From contig JAZQIE010000163.1 of NCBI GenBank assembly GCA_045540975.1, positions 1 to 12,464 of the forward strand: a DNA stretch of 12,464 nt. The letters run 5' to 3'. Both the position numbers and the translations under genes were made by a program. The notes under the pieces were generated by a model, which ran no database searches, was not told the origin of the DNA, and saw nothing but the letters and a program-made list of their open reading frames with translations. Below, in pieces: positions 1 to 7,000 of this stretch. Numbering within the stretch: position 1 is the first letter of the stretch; every line of letters starts with the position of its first letter. Origin of the DNA: SIG510 sp045540975 (GTDB lineage: Bacteria > Bacillota > Clostridia > Oscillospirales > JAAYXM01).

Positions 1-1
1 G

Positions 2-505
2 CTTGGCGCCTCGATGCGCTATCTCAACCAGCGCTTCGCCACCCCGTACAACGAGGTCAAGGGGATTTTAACCGACATTGGCACCGAGGAGCTTGCGCAC
101 CTCGAAATGGTGGGGACGATTTTACACCAACTCACCCGCAATTTGAGTATCGAGGAAATCCGCGAGAGCGGGTTTGACACCTACTTTGTGGACCACACCA
201 CGGGTGTGTATCCGCAGGCGGCGAGCGGGATGCCGTGGACCGCGGCAAGCATCCAATCCACGGGCGATCCGCTTGCGGATTTGTTCGAGGATTTGGCGGC
301 GGAACAGAAGGCGCGCAAGACCTACGACAACCTGCTTCGCCTGATTGACGACCCGGATGTGCGCGACCCGATCAAGTTCCTCAGAGAACGCGAAATCGTC
401 CACTTCCAGCGTTTCGGTGAGGCGCTGCGGCACACACAGGACCATCTGGACAGCAAGAATTTCTACGCATTTAACCCTGCATTTGATAAAGGCTGCGATA
501 AGTAA
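2..505 (+). CDS. cotJC: CotJC-like manganese catalase, 5' end cut off by window
   Basis: This is the C-terminal part of a non-haem manganese catalase of the spore-coat CotJC type, a family that splits hydrogen peroxide with a dimanganese centre. The reading frame is open from base 2 (Leu-Gly-Ala-Ser before the first Met at 14). The phrase LGASMRYLNQRF matches the family, so the Met at 14 is internal and the true start lies upstream. Counting from that Met, expected metal ligands are visible: E26-x-x-H29 in TEELAHLEM, E97 in AAEQKAR, and E127-x-x-H130 in EREIVHFQRF. The rest resembles the family through to the stop at 503-505. In Bacillus, cotJC lies in the cotJA-cotJB-cotJC operon; those partners would be left of the window. 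The gene has no evident link to the polysaccharide genes to the right. It could equally be a general clostridial Mn-catalase that is not part of the coat. Confidence 0.88.
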   Translation, partial: LGASMRYLNQRFATPYNEVKGILTDIGTEELAHLEMVGTILHQLTRNLSIEEIRESGFDTYFVDHTTGVYPQAASGMPWTAASIQSTGDPLADLFEDLAAEQKARKTYDNLLRLIDDPDVRDPIKFLREREIVHFQRFGEALRHTQDHLDSKNFYAFNPAFDKGCDK

Positions 506-519
506 CGGGAAAGAGCCGA

Positions 520-557
520 GAGAAGGATGGCTATGCAAAGCCATCCTTCTCCTTTTT
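520..557 (+). terminator. Intrinsic terminator of the catalase gene
   Basis: A perfect stem pairs AGAAGGATGGCT (521-532) with AGCCATCCTTCT (539-550) around a 6-base loop. G520-C551 extends it to 13 bp, and a T run follows at 553-557. It starts 15 bases after the catalase stop, so it is a standard rho-independent terminator for the rightward transcript. Confidence 0.9.
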
Positions 558-600
558 GTAAAACGAAAACCACGCGACTATCGCGTGGTTTTCGTTTTAC
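558..600. repeat. Perfect 20-bp inverted repeat with 3-base loop, probable bidirectional terminator
   Basis: Bases 558-577 are exactly complementary to 581-600, with only CTA between them. The core is CCACGCGA...TCGCGTGG, flanked by ACGAAAA/TTTTCGT. The sequence folds the same way in RNA from either strand, and its distal arm is T-rich in both directions. It sits directly after the catalase terminator and before the regulator's terminator, so backup termination between convergent genes is the simplest reading. A small palindromic repetitive element is an alternative that only a genome search for further copies could support. Confidence 0.75.
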
Positions 601-601
601 A

Positions 602-635
602 ATAAAAAGCGGGCACTCACACGAGTGCCCGCTTT
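602..635 (-). terminator. Intrinsic terminator of the AraC-family gene
   Basis: AAAGCGGGCACTC (606-618) pairs perfectly with GAGTGCCCGCTTT (623-635) across a 4-base loop, giving a 13-bp GC-rich stem. Read on the minus strand, the stem runs into TTTTTATT, as expected of a rho-independent terminator. It lies about 30 bases beyond the regulator's stop codon. The plus-strand side has only CTTTCTT after the stem, so it is stronger leftward. Confidence 0.88.
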
Positions 636-664
636 CTTACTGTTATGAGGACAAGGCTTGATTT

Positions 665-1468
665 TTAGCGTGCAAACTGCTTTTTGTACTCGGAGGGGGA
701 GAGCCCTTCAAATTTTTTGAAGGCCTCAAGGAAATTGGAGGTTGAGCCGAAACCGGATGAGAAGCACGCATCGGTGACCGAGAATCCGTTTGCCAAAAGG
801 GATTTTGCAAAGCCGAGACGGTAGCGTGTCAACGTGTGGGAATAGGATTCCCCGGTTGTTTGCTTGAACAGTCGGCTAAAATATGCAGGGGTATAGCCTG
901 CTTCTGTGGCAACATCCTCGAGTGAAATCTGTTCCTTGAAATGTAATTCGGTAAACGCAATTGCTCTTTGAATACCGGTGAAATAGGTCTTTTTCGGTTT
1001 CTCCGGGTTTTTGCGCAGCAGCATCCGCACCACATATTGGAGTAGAGAGAACTTGCAGTCTCCGTTTTTCTCGTATTCATCCCGTAAAAGCTCCGCGGCG
1101 CTGACAAGGCGTTTGTATTCCTCGTCGGTCAGGGCGTAAGCGGTTTGCCTGTTTTCGGCAATGAGTGCCGCCAAATCGCGTTCGGGAAGCGTGCTTTCCA
1201 CAAACCCAATGTTAAACAGCAGGGCATGACCGTCAAAATCCAGATAGTGAAAGTCGGTTGGTGTCATCAAAAACGCCTTATATGTTCCGACATCATATCT
1301 CACATCGTTGACCGAATAGACTCCCGTTCCTTCCAAAACGATTTCAATGGAAAAGAAGCTTTGCCAGTGCAGTGGAAAGAACCCGTCAATCGGATGAAGG
1401 TTGACGTAAAGATCGGTCTTGTTTCCCTCCATCGGAATTCTGCCTTGCTTGAGTACTTTGGGCTTCAT
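665..1468 (-). CDS. AraC-family transcriptional regulator
   Basis: This is a cytoplasmic DNA-binding regulator of 267 residues, a usual length for the family. Residues ~15-95 look like an AraC-type cupin sensor domain (SIEIVLEGTGVYSVND, then LMTPTDFHYL). Residues ~160-267 form the DNA-binding domain with two helix-turn-helix units: LEDVATEAGYTPAYFSRLFK near 183-202 and VTDACFSSGFGSTSNFLEAF near 231-250, followed by the characteristic GLSPSEYKK. An upstream in-frame ATG would add ten residues, but I place the start at 1468 because GGAGGTG (1477-1483, minus strand) lies at proper spacing before MKPKVLKQ. The gene is transcribed away from the modular protein gene at 1685 across a 216-base gap. 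Many AraC relatives in Firmicutes control neighbouring carbohydrate genes in response to a sugar, so it plausibly controls the two genes to the right. The effector is unknown. Confidence 0.93.
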   Translation of the reverse strand: MKPKVLKQGRIPMEGNKTDLYVNLHPIDGFFPLHWQSFFSIEIVLEGTGVYSVNDVRYDVGTYKAFLMTPTDFHYLDFDGHALLFNIGFVESTLPERDLAALIAENRQTAYALTDEEYKRLVSAAELLRDEYEKNGDCKFSLLQYVVRMLLRKNPEKPKKTYFTGIQRAIAFTELHFKEQISLEDVATEAGYTPAYFSRLFKQTTGESYSHTLTRYRLGFAKSLLANGFSVTDACFSSGFGSTSNFLEAFKKFEGLSPSEYKKQFAR

Positions 1469-1489
1469 GCTGCGTTCACCTCCAAGTCC

Positions 1490-1518
1490 AATATACACAA
1501 ATTTTTGCGGTTTGTAAA
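1490..1518 (-). promoter_or_regulatory. Candidate sigma-A promoter for the AraC-family gene
   Basis: On the minus strand, TTTACA (1518-1513) and TATATT (1495-1490) are separated by exactly 17 bases; each differs from consensus at one position. Transcription would start near 1483, giving a very short leader with the GGAGGTG site almost at the 5' end. That is unusual, so a second promoter further upstream remains possible. Confidence 0.55.
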
Positions 1519-1559
1519 GAGAAAAGACAAAATTCCGTGGATTCTTTGCCGTTTTCCGC

Positions 1560-1589
1560 TTGTGTGTCGAATGAGGATAATACTATAAT
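1560..1589 (+). promoter_or_regulatory. Candidate promoter for the modular secreted protein gene
   Basis: A consensus -10 box TATAAT lies at 1584-1589. The best -35 match is the weak TTGTGT at 1560-1565, 18 bases upstream. A good -10 with a poor -35 is what an activator-dependent promoter often looks like, which fits a divergently encoded AraC-type regulator, although no regulator site can be proven here. The transcript would have a leader of about 90 bases before the ATG at 1685. The rest of the 1469-1684 gap shows no gene. Confidence 0.5.
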
Positions 1590-1670
1590 GAAACTGTGAA
1601 GGGGATTCGATAAAAATAGCGGAATTTTCTTCCAAAAATCCATCCAAAGAGATGGGGGAACTCAAATATT

Positions 1671-1677
1671 AGGAGGG
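1671..1677 (+). promoter_or_regulatory. Ribosome binding site of the 761-residue secreted protein
   Basis: AGGAGGG lies 7 bases before the ATG at 1685, and the protein then begins directly with a signal peptide. This fixes the start. Confidence 0.9.
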
Positions 1678-1684
1678 ACTACAA

Positions 1685-3970
1685 ATGAAAAAACGCATTC
1701 TTTCTTTGCTCCTGGTTGTGTGCATGATTGTGTGCATGCTTCCGACTTTCGGTGCAAGCGCAACGGGCAGCGATTACGTGTATGATCTCACACGCTTGCA
1801 GACCGGTGCGGGGGCAACCGATGGTGTGGATCCGATTACCATCAGAGAGTATGAAGATCTTGACGCGCTCGACAACTACTACAACCGCACCACCGATCCG
1901 TTTAAGCTCTTCAATCAGAGCGGCGGTATGACCTGGAAATGGACCGAAGAATCCCACAACGGCGTGGGTCCGACCATCGTCGGCAACGCAGGTCACTTTG
2001 GCGCGCTTGCAATCAAAGTGGGCAAGAGCGCACTCTATGATATTTCTCTCAGACTCCTCGACAATGCGGCAGCAACTTCTTTGGATTTCTATTTCCTGCC
2101 GATGAGCGTTGCCCAGACTGTCTCGGGAGCAAATTACTCGGTTGAATACCTCATTGGCTCGACCAACTTCACCGAGACCACTCCGACACTAAAGGATGTC
2201 TCCTTCGGTGAGCAGTACTTAGAAGCGGGCGAATATGTGCTTGTCTTCATGTCAACTCTGCGGCAGGAGGGGCTTACCGCGATCTCCAGAATTTCCCTCA
2301 ACTGGGTAGCAGACGAAAAACCGGGCGAAAGCTACTGCTACAACCTTGGCCGTCTGCAGTGGGGACAGTGGTCAAGCCAGGGCAACAACCCGGATACCTT
2401 GACCGATTATGACTTCATCTACACCCTTGGCAACTACTACAGCCGCACCACCGACCCGTTTATGTACTACGGACAGAGCGACGGGATGAGCTGGACTTGG
2501 ACTTCGTCCTCCATGGGTAAGGTGGACGGAGACGGCCCGCGCGGTCCGTCCATCGAGAGTGTGAAGGGCGAATGGTGCGGCATCAAGATTAACCTTGAGC
2601 AGGCTGCTGCACAGTATGACTTGAAGGTTCGCTTTGCGAATACGAAGGATAAAATGCCGTCACTCAAGATTTATGTTGCACCGGCAAATGCGGAGAATCC
2701 GAGACATCCCATGTATGAAATGGGCACTGCGATCCCGAAGGGTGACGGAGACTTTTCGGTTGTGACCGAAAGCTTCGGTACCTGTTATCTGGCACCGGGC
2801 GAATACGCGGTCGTCTTTGAAAACATCACCGGTAAGACCACCTATGCGGGCGGCGTTGCAGAAGTTTGCTTGGACTTCATCTCGTATGACGAACCTGCAG
2901 CAAAGGCACCCCAGACCTATCATTATGATCTGGCACGCCTGCAGACCGGTGAAGGCGCAACCGACGGTATCGCTCCGATTGACATCCGCAAGTGGGGCGA
3001 CCTTGCTAAGTACGACAACTACTACAACCGCGAATGCGCTCCCTTCATCCTCTGGAATCAGAGCGGCGGTATGACCTGGAAATGGACCGAAGAGTCCCAC
3101 AACGGCGTTGGTCCGACCATCATCGCAAAAGCAGGTCATTTCGGCGGAATTACCATCCATATCGGCGAGACCGGACTCTATGACGTTTCGTTCAAGCTTC
3201 TTGACGATGCAACGGCAACTCCGCTTAATTTCTATCTCATGCCGCTTGAAGAAAGTCAAGACTCCATGGGCGGTAATTTCAAGGAAGAGCATTATCTGGG
3301 CTCGACCAACTTCACCGAGACCACCCCGACCTTGAAGAATGTGAACTTTGGTATGAAGTATCTGGAAGCGGGCGACTATGCGCTGGCGATGTCGGCAAAG
3401 GCGCAGGGCGAAGGCCTGACCGCGATTTCAAGCATCACGTTCACCGGCTTGACCGACAAGGAAACCTTGAACATCAACACCGTCGACGGCGCAGCGATCC
3501 GTATCACCGAGCCGCAGGGCATGCGCTTTACCTCCACCATTGACCGCAGCATTGCGGATTCCGACAATGTGGTGGAATACGGCACGATCCTGATGCCGAC
3601 CGACGACCTTGACGGCGATATCAACAATCTGGTTGTCGGCTACAGCAAGAACGGTCACACTGCGGTCACCGTACCCGCGCTCATCCACTACGCAGAGGAT
3701 GAAGATACCTACACCTTTACCGCGGTTTTGATTGACACCCAGCCGAAGTATTACAGCCGTTCCATCAGTGCACGTGCATACATCAAACTGGCAGACGGCA
3801 GATACATCTATAGTGAAACCTCCACCGCGCGCAGCATCCGTCAGGTCGCAGAACTCATTCTGCAGGCTGAGAATGCAACCGCAGAGGAAAAAGCAGTGGC
3901 ACAGGAAATCGTTGATACTGTTTTAAATCTTGAATCCAAGGACAACGATGCGGCTTGGCCCTGGAACTAA
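1685..3970 (+). CDS. Secreted modular protein with A-B-A repeat modules and no recognisable catalytic domain
   Basis: I do not recognise a named family for this 761-residue exported protein. Residues 1-27 are a signal peptide: MKKR, a hydrophobic stretch LSLLLVVCMIVCML, then a likely cut after an Ala in GASATGS. Three ~180-residue modules follow: A at 31-208, B at 215-402 and a second A at 411-587. Each has an N-terminal YDL/YNL-x-RLQ motif, a NYYNR/NYYSR-TTDPF-like segment, an aromatic WKW or WTW core, an I-x-I/V strand pair and a GEY near the end. The pattern suggests beta-sandwich, possibly carbohydrate-binding, modules. Residues 595-750 are a separate domain (ITEPQGMRFTSTI, EYGTILMPTDDL, ARAYIKL) like C-terminal domains I associate with large clostridial secreted proteins. 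No catalytic motif, LPXTG motif or membrane anchor is visible. The first 587 residues parallel the start of the next gene's protein, so this is probably a non-enzymatic companion of the lyase. That role is an inference. Confidence 0.93.
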   Translation: MKKRILSLLLVVCMIVCMLPTFGASATGSDYVYDLTRLQTGAGATDGVDPITIREYEDLDALDNYYNRTTDPFKLFNQSGGMTWKWTEESHNGVGPTIVGNAGHFGALAIKVGKSALYDISLRLLDNAAATSLDFYFLPMSVAQTVSGANYSVEYLIGSTNFTETTPTLKDVSFGEQYLEAGEYVLVFMSTLRQEGLTAISRISLNWVADEKPGESYCYNLGRLQWGQWSSQGNNPDTLTDYDFIYTLGNYYSRTTDPFMYYGQSDGMSWTWTSSSMGKVDGDGPRGPSIESVKGEWCGIKINLEQAAAQYDLKVRFANTKDKMPSLKIYVAPANAENPRHPMYEMGTAIPKGDGDFSVVTESFGTCYLAPGEYAVVFENITGKTTYAGGVAEVCLDFISYDEPAAKAPQTYHYDLARLQTGEGATDGIAPIDIRKWGDLAKYDNYYNRECAPFILWNQSGGMTWKWTEESHNGVGPTIIAKAGHFGGITIHIGETGLYDVSFKLLDDATATPLNFYLMPLEESQDSMGGNFKEEHYLGSTNFTETTPTLKNVNFGMKYLEAGDYALAMSAKAQGEGLTAISSITFTGLTDKETLNINTVDGAAIRITEPQGMRFTSTIDRSIADSDNVVEYGTILMPTDDLDGDINNLVVGYSKNGHTAVTVPALIHYAEDEDTYTFTAVLIDTQPKYYSRSISARAYIKLADGRYIYSETSTARSIRQVAELILQAENATAEEKAVAQEIVDTVLNLESKDNDAAWPWN
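1775..2308 (+). repeat. Module A, first copy in the 761-residue protein
   Basis: Residues 31-208 run from YVYDLTRLQTGAGATDG to LEAGEYVLVF and ISLNWV. The aromatic core reads NQSGGMTWKWTEESHNG. DNA is nearly identical to 4153-4689 in parts: 1874-1930 equals 4252-4308 and 1933-1978 equals 4311-4356 exactly. The 38 bases 1913-1950 recur exactly at 3056-3093 and 5419-5456. Confidence 0.85.
2327..2890 (+). repeat. Module B, copy in the 761-residue protein
   Basis: Residues 215-402 are the same fold pattern as module A with distinctive B features: RLQWGQWSSQG, GMSWTWTSSSMG, a DGDGPRGPSI loop and YVAPANAENPR. The last strands read CYLAPGEYAVVFENITG. The 46 bases 2510-2555 are identical to 4888-4933 in the next gene. 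Confidence 0.83.
2915..3445 (+). repeat. Module A, second copy in the 761-residue protein
   Basis: Residues 411-587 begin with YHYDLARLQTGEGATDG and carry the same WKWTEESHNG core. The copy is closest to the third module of the next gene, not to the first A of its own gene: 2998-3042 equals 5361-5405 and 3044-3093 equals 5407-5456. The NYYNRECAPFILWNQS segment is shared only by that pair. Confidence 0.84.
3467..3934 (+). other. C-terminal domain of the 761-residue protein, family not named
   Basis: Residues 595-750 share nothing with modules A or B. Visible landmarks are AAIRITEPQGMRFTSTID, VVEYGTILMPTDDL, a hydrophobic strand TFTAVLIDTQPKYYSRS, ARAYIKLADGRYIYS and a helical end RSIRQVAELILQAENATAEE. 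I associate this pattern with C-terminal domains of large secreted clostridial proteins, but I cannot give a family name or a function. Confidence 0.55.
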
Positions 3971-3977
3971 ATGAAAC

Positions 3978-4021
3978 AAGAAGCCGCTTGATATCTGTCA
4001 AGCGGCTTCTTTGCCTTTTTT
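3978..4021 (+). terminator. Terminator-like hairpin between the two modular protein genes
   Basis: AAGAAGCCGCTTGA (3978-3991) pairs perfectly with TCAAGCGGCTTCTT (3998-4011), a 14-bp stem with a 6-base loop, followed by TGCC and six T's. It begins 8 bases after the stop of the upstream gene. The 25 bases between it and the next ribosome binding site hold no convincing promoter, so the downstream gene may depend on read-through. In that case the hairpin would lower expression of the lyase relative to the companion. Confidence 0.85.
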
Positions 4022-4046
4022 AGGAAACCTACTAACGCAAAGACAC

Positions 4047-4053
4047 AGGAGGA
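4047..4053 (+). promoter_or_regulatory. Ribosome binding site of the giant lyase gene
   Basis: AGGAGGA lies 6 bases before the ATG at 4060, which opens directly into a signal peptide, so the start is well supported. Confidence 0.9.
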
Positions 4054-4059
4054 ACCAAA

Positions 4060-7000
4060 ATGAAGAAACGAATTCTCAGCTTGCTGCTGGTCGTGACCAT
4101 GCTGATTTCCATGTTCCCGGCATATGCACTTCCCGCCGAGACAGGCACCAGCTACGTATATGACCTTACGCGCTTGCAGACCGGTGCGGGGGCAACCGAG
4201 GGCGTCGCTCCAATCAGCATCAGAGCCTATGAAGACCTTGATGCGCTCGCAAACTACTACAACCGCACCACCGATCCGTTTAAGCTCTTCAATCAGAGCG
4301 GCGGTATGGTCTGGAAATGGACCGAAGAATCCCACAACGGCGTGGGTCCGACCATCACGGGCAGAGCAGGTCATTTTGGTGCGCTTACCATCAAGGTGGG
4401 CAAGAGCGCGCTTTATGATATTAAGCTTAAACTTTTAGACAATGCGGCGGCAACCTCTTTGAATTTTTATTTCCTGCCGATGAGCGTTGCGCAGACAGTT
4501 TCGGGTGCGAATTACCCGGGACAGTACATCATTGGCTCGACTGACTTCACCGAGACCACCCCGACCCTTAAGGACGTTTCTTTCGGTGAGCAGTACTTAG
4601 AGGCGGGCGAATACGTGCTTGTGTTCATGGCAAAAACACAGGGCACAGGGCTTACTGCAATCTCCAGAATCTCCCTCGACTGGGTATCCAACGAAAAACC
4701 GCCCAAAAGTCTGCGCTTCAACCTCGGTCGCTTGCAATACGGCCGTTGGTCGAGCGAAGGTGTCGCTCCGAGCACCTTGACCTCGTATGAGGAAATCGAT
4801 GCACTCGGAAACTATTATAATCGTGTGTCCGATCCCTTTATGTTCTACGGCCAGAGTGAAGGCTTTGGCTGGACTTGGACCTCGTCTTCCATGGGTAAGG
4901 TGGACGGAGACGGCCCGCGCGGTCCGTCCATCGTGAGTGAGAAGGGCCAATGGGGCGGCATTAAGATTCGCGTGGAGCAAGCTGCACAGTACAACTTAAA
5001 GGTTCGCTTTGCAAACTCCCCGAAGATGCCGTCCATTAAGTTCTACCTTGCTCCGGCAAATGCGGAAAACCCGCGAGCCCCCGAGTATGCAAGGGGAACT
5101 GCGGTCCCGAGAAGCACCGACGTGTATTCGGTCGTGACCGAAAGCTTCGGTAACTTATATCTGGAAGAAGGCGAATACGCGGTCATCTTTGAAAATATCA
5201 CCGGTAAGACCGAGTTTGCCGGCGGTATCGCAGAAGTTCTTCTGGATTTCGTTTCGTTTGAAGAGCCCGAGACGAAGAGCTACTACTACAATCTGGCTCG
5301 TTTGCAGACAGGTGCGGGCGCAACCGAGGGTGTCGCCCCGATTGACATCCGCAAGTGGGACGACCTTGCTAAGTACGACAACTACTACAACCGCGAATGC
5401 GCTCCTTTCATCCTCTGGAATCAGAGCGGCGGTATGACCTGGAAATGGACCGAAGAATCTCACAACGGCGTTGGCCCGACCATCATCGGTAATGCAGGTC
5501 ATTTTGGCGGCATCGTCCTCCGTGTGGAGAAGAGCGCAACCTATGATATTACACTCAAGCTCCTTGACGATGTAACGGCAACCGCGCTGAAATTCTATTT
5601 TATGCCGATAAGCGTCGCTCAGACTGTCTCGGGAGGAAATCTCCCGGAAGATTACACCATTGGCTCCAGTAACTTTACCGAGACCACCCCGACATTAAAG
5701 GACGTTCACTTTGGTGAGCAGTACTTGGAAGCGGGCGACTATGTGCTGGCATTCTCGTCAACGATGCGTGGCGAGGGGCTTACCGCAATCTCCGAAATCC
5801 GTTTGGATTGGAAATCGGACGAAAAGCCGCCCAAGGATTTCTGCTTCAACCTTGCACGTTTGCAGTGGGGTCGTTGGTCGAGTCAGGGTAACAACCCGAG
5901 CACTCTGACCGATTGGGATACCCTCAACTCCCTTGGCAACTACTATAATTTCACCACCGATCCGTTTATGTTTTACGGCCAGAGTGAAGGCATGAGCTGG
6001 ACTTGGACCTCGTCTTCCATGGGGCAGATGGACACTTACGGTCCGCGTGGCCCGTCGATTACGAGTGCGGCCGGTGAATGGGGCGGCATCAAGATTCGCG
6101 TGGACCAAACCGCGCTGTATGATGTGGACATCCGATTTGCGGATACAAAGGACATGATGCCCTCGCTGAAATTATATCTTGCACCGGCAGGTGCGGAAAA
6201 TCCGCGCGATGAAATGTACTATATGGGCACTGCGGTCCCGAGCAGTGAGGATATCTATGCGGTAAGAACCGAAAACTTCGGCCGCAGATATCTCCCGGCA
6301 GGGGACTATGCGGTTGTCTTTGAAAATGCGACCGGTATTACCGAATATGCAGGCGGTATCGCGGAAGTGCGGCTGAACACCGTTTCGCGCACCCCGTCCG
6401 AGCGTATGGTCCTTTCGGGCAGTGTGGCAGACGGTGTGAAGGGCGAGAGCCGCCCGCTGACGGTTTCCGCAACCTTCGACGGCGAGGAAATCGCACTTGA
6501 AGACCTTGATATCCTGCGTGTCGACACGGTCGACAGCGAAATTGCAACCCTGGAAAAGACCGAAGACGGATACAATGTCGTCGGTGCTTGGAGAGGTAAG
6601 AGCACCGTGCGTGTGAGTGCGGAGCATGAAGGCGAACTCACCGCAATCGATATTCCGTTTGAAATCGTACTCCCCGAAGGCTATCTGGAAGTGGATCTGA
6701 AGGTGGCCGAGGAAGCGAACTGCAAGAAGGGGCAGAGCGCAACCATTCCTGTGACCTATCTGGCAAACCGTGAGTCGGTCGATGCATCGGAAATGTCGAT
6801 TTCCGTTTCCGTTGAAGACGAAAGCATTGCAACCGTCACCGTGAATGAGGATGGCTCGCTTGCGGTTTACGGTAAAGGCGGCGGCGAGACCAAAATCACC
6901 GTCAGCATCGAAAAAGAAGGCAAGAACGCGAGTAAGACCGTAAAACTCGCAGTTGACCCGGTACTGCATTTCTACAGCTTGCACAACGGCTATCAGGGTC

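Noticed and set aside
14..16. ATG as start of the catalase gene
   Set aside because: The frame is open to the window edge and the preceding LGAS residues belong to the family's conserved sequence, so the Met is internal.
1469..1498. Longer AraC-family start (ten extra residues)
   Set aside because: The GGAGGTG site overlaps the extension and is correctly spaced for the ATG at 1468; the extra residues do not look like the family.
1640..1655. Small hairpin CCATC...GATGG in the leader of the 761-residue protein gene, as a possible riboswitch element
   Set aside because: It has only five base pairs and no conserved riboswitch core is visible in the ~90-base leader.
3971..3991. Six-codon reading frame MKQEAA inside the intergenic hairpin, as a possible leader peptide
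   Set aside because: There is no ribosome binding site and the codons are simply the left arm of the terminator-like stem.
1913..5456. CRISPR-like array from the repeated 38-base unit
   Set aside because: The copies are over 1 kb apart, sit inside coding modules and encode the conserved GGMTWKWTEE segment.
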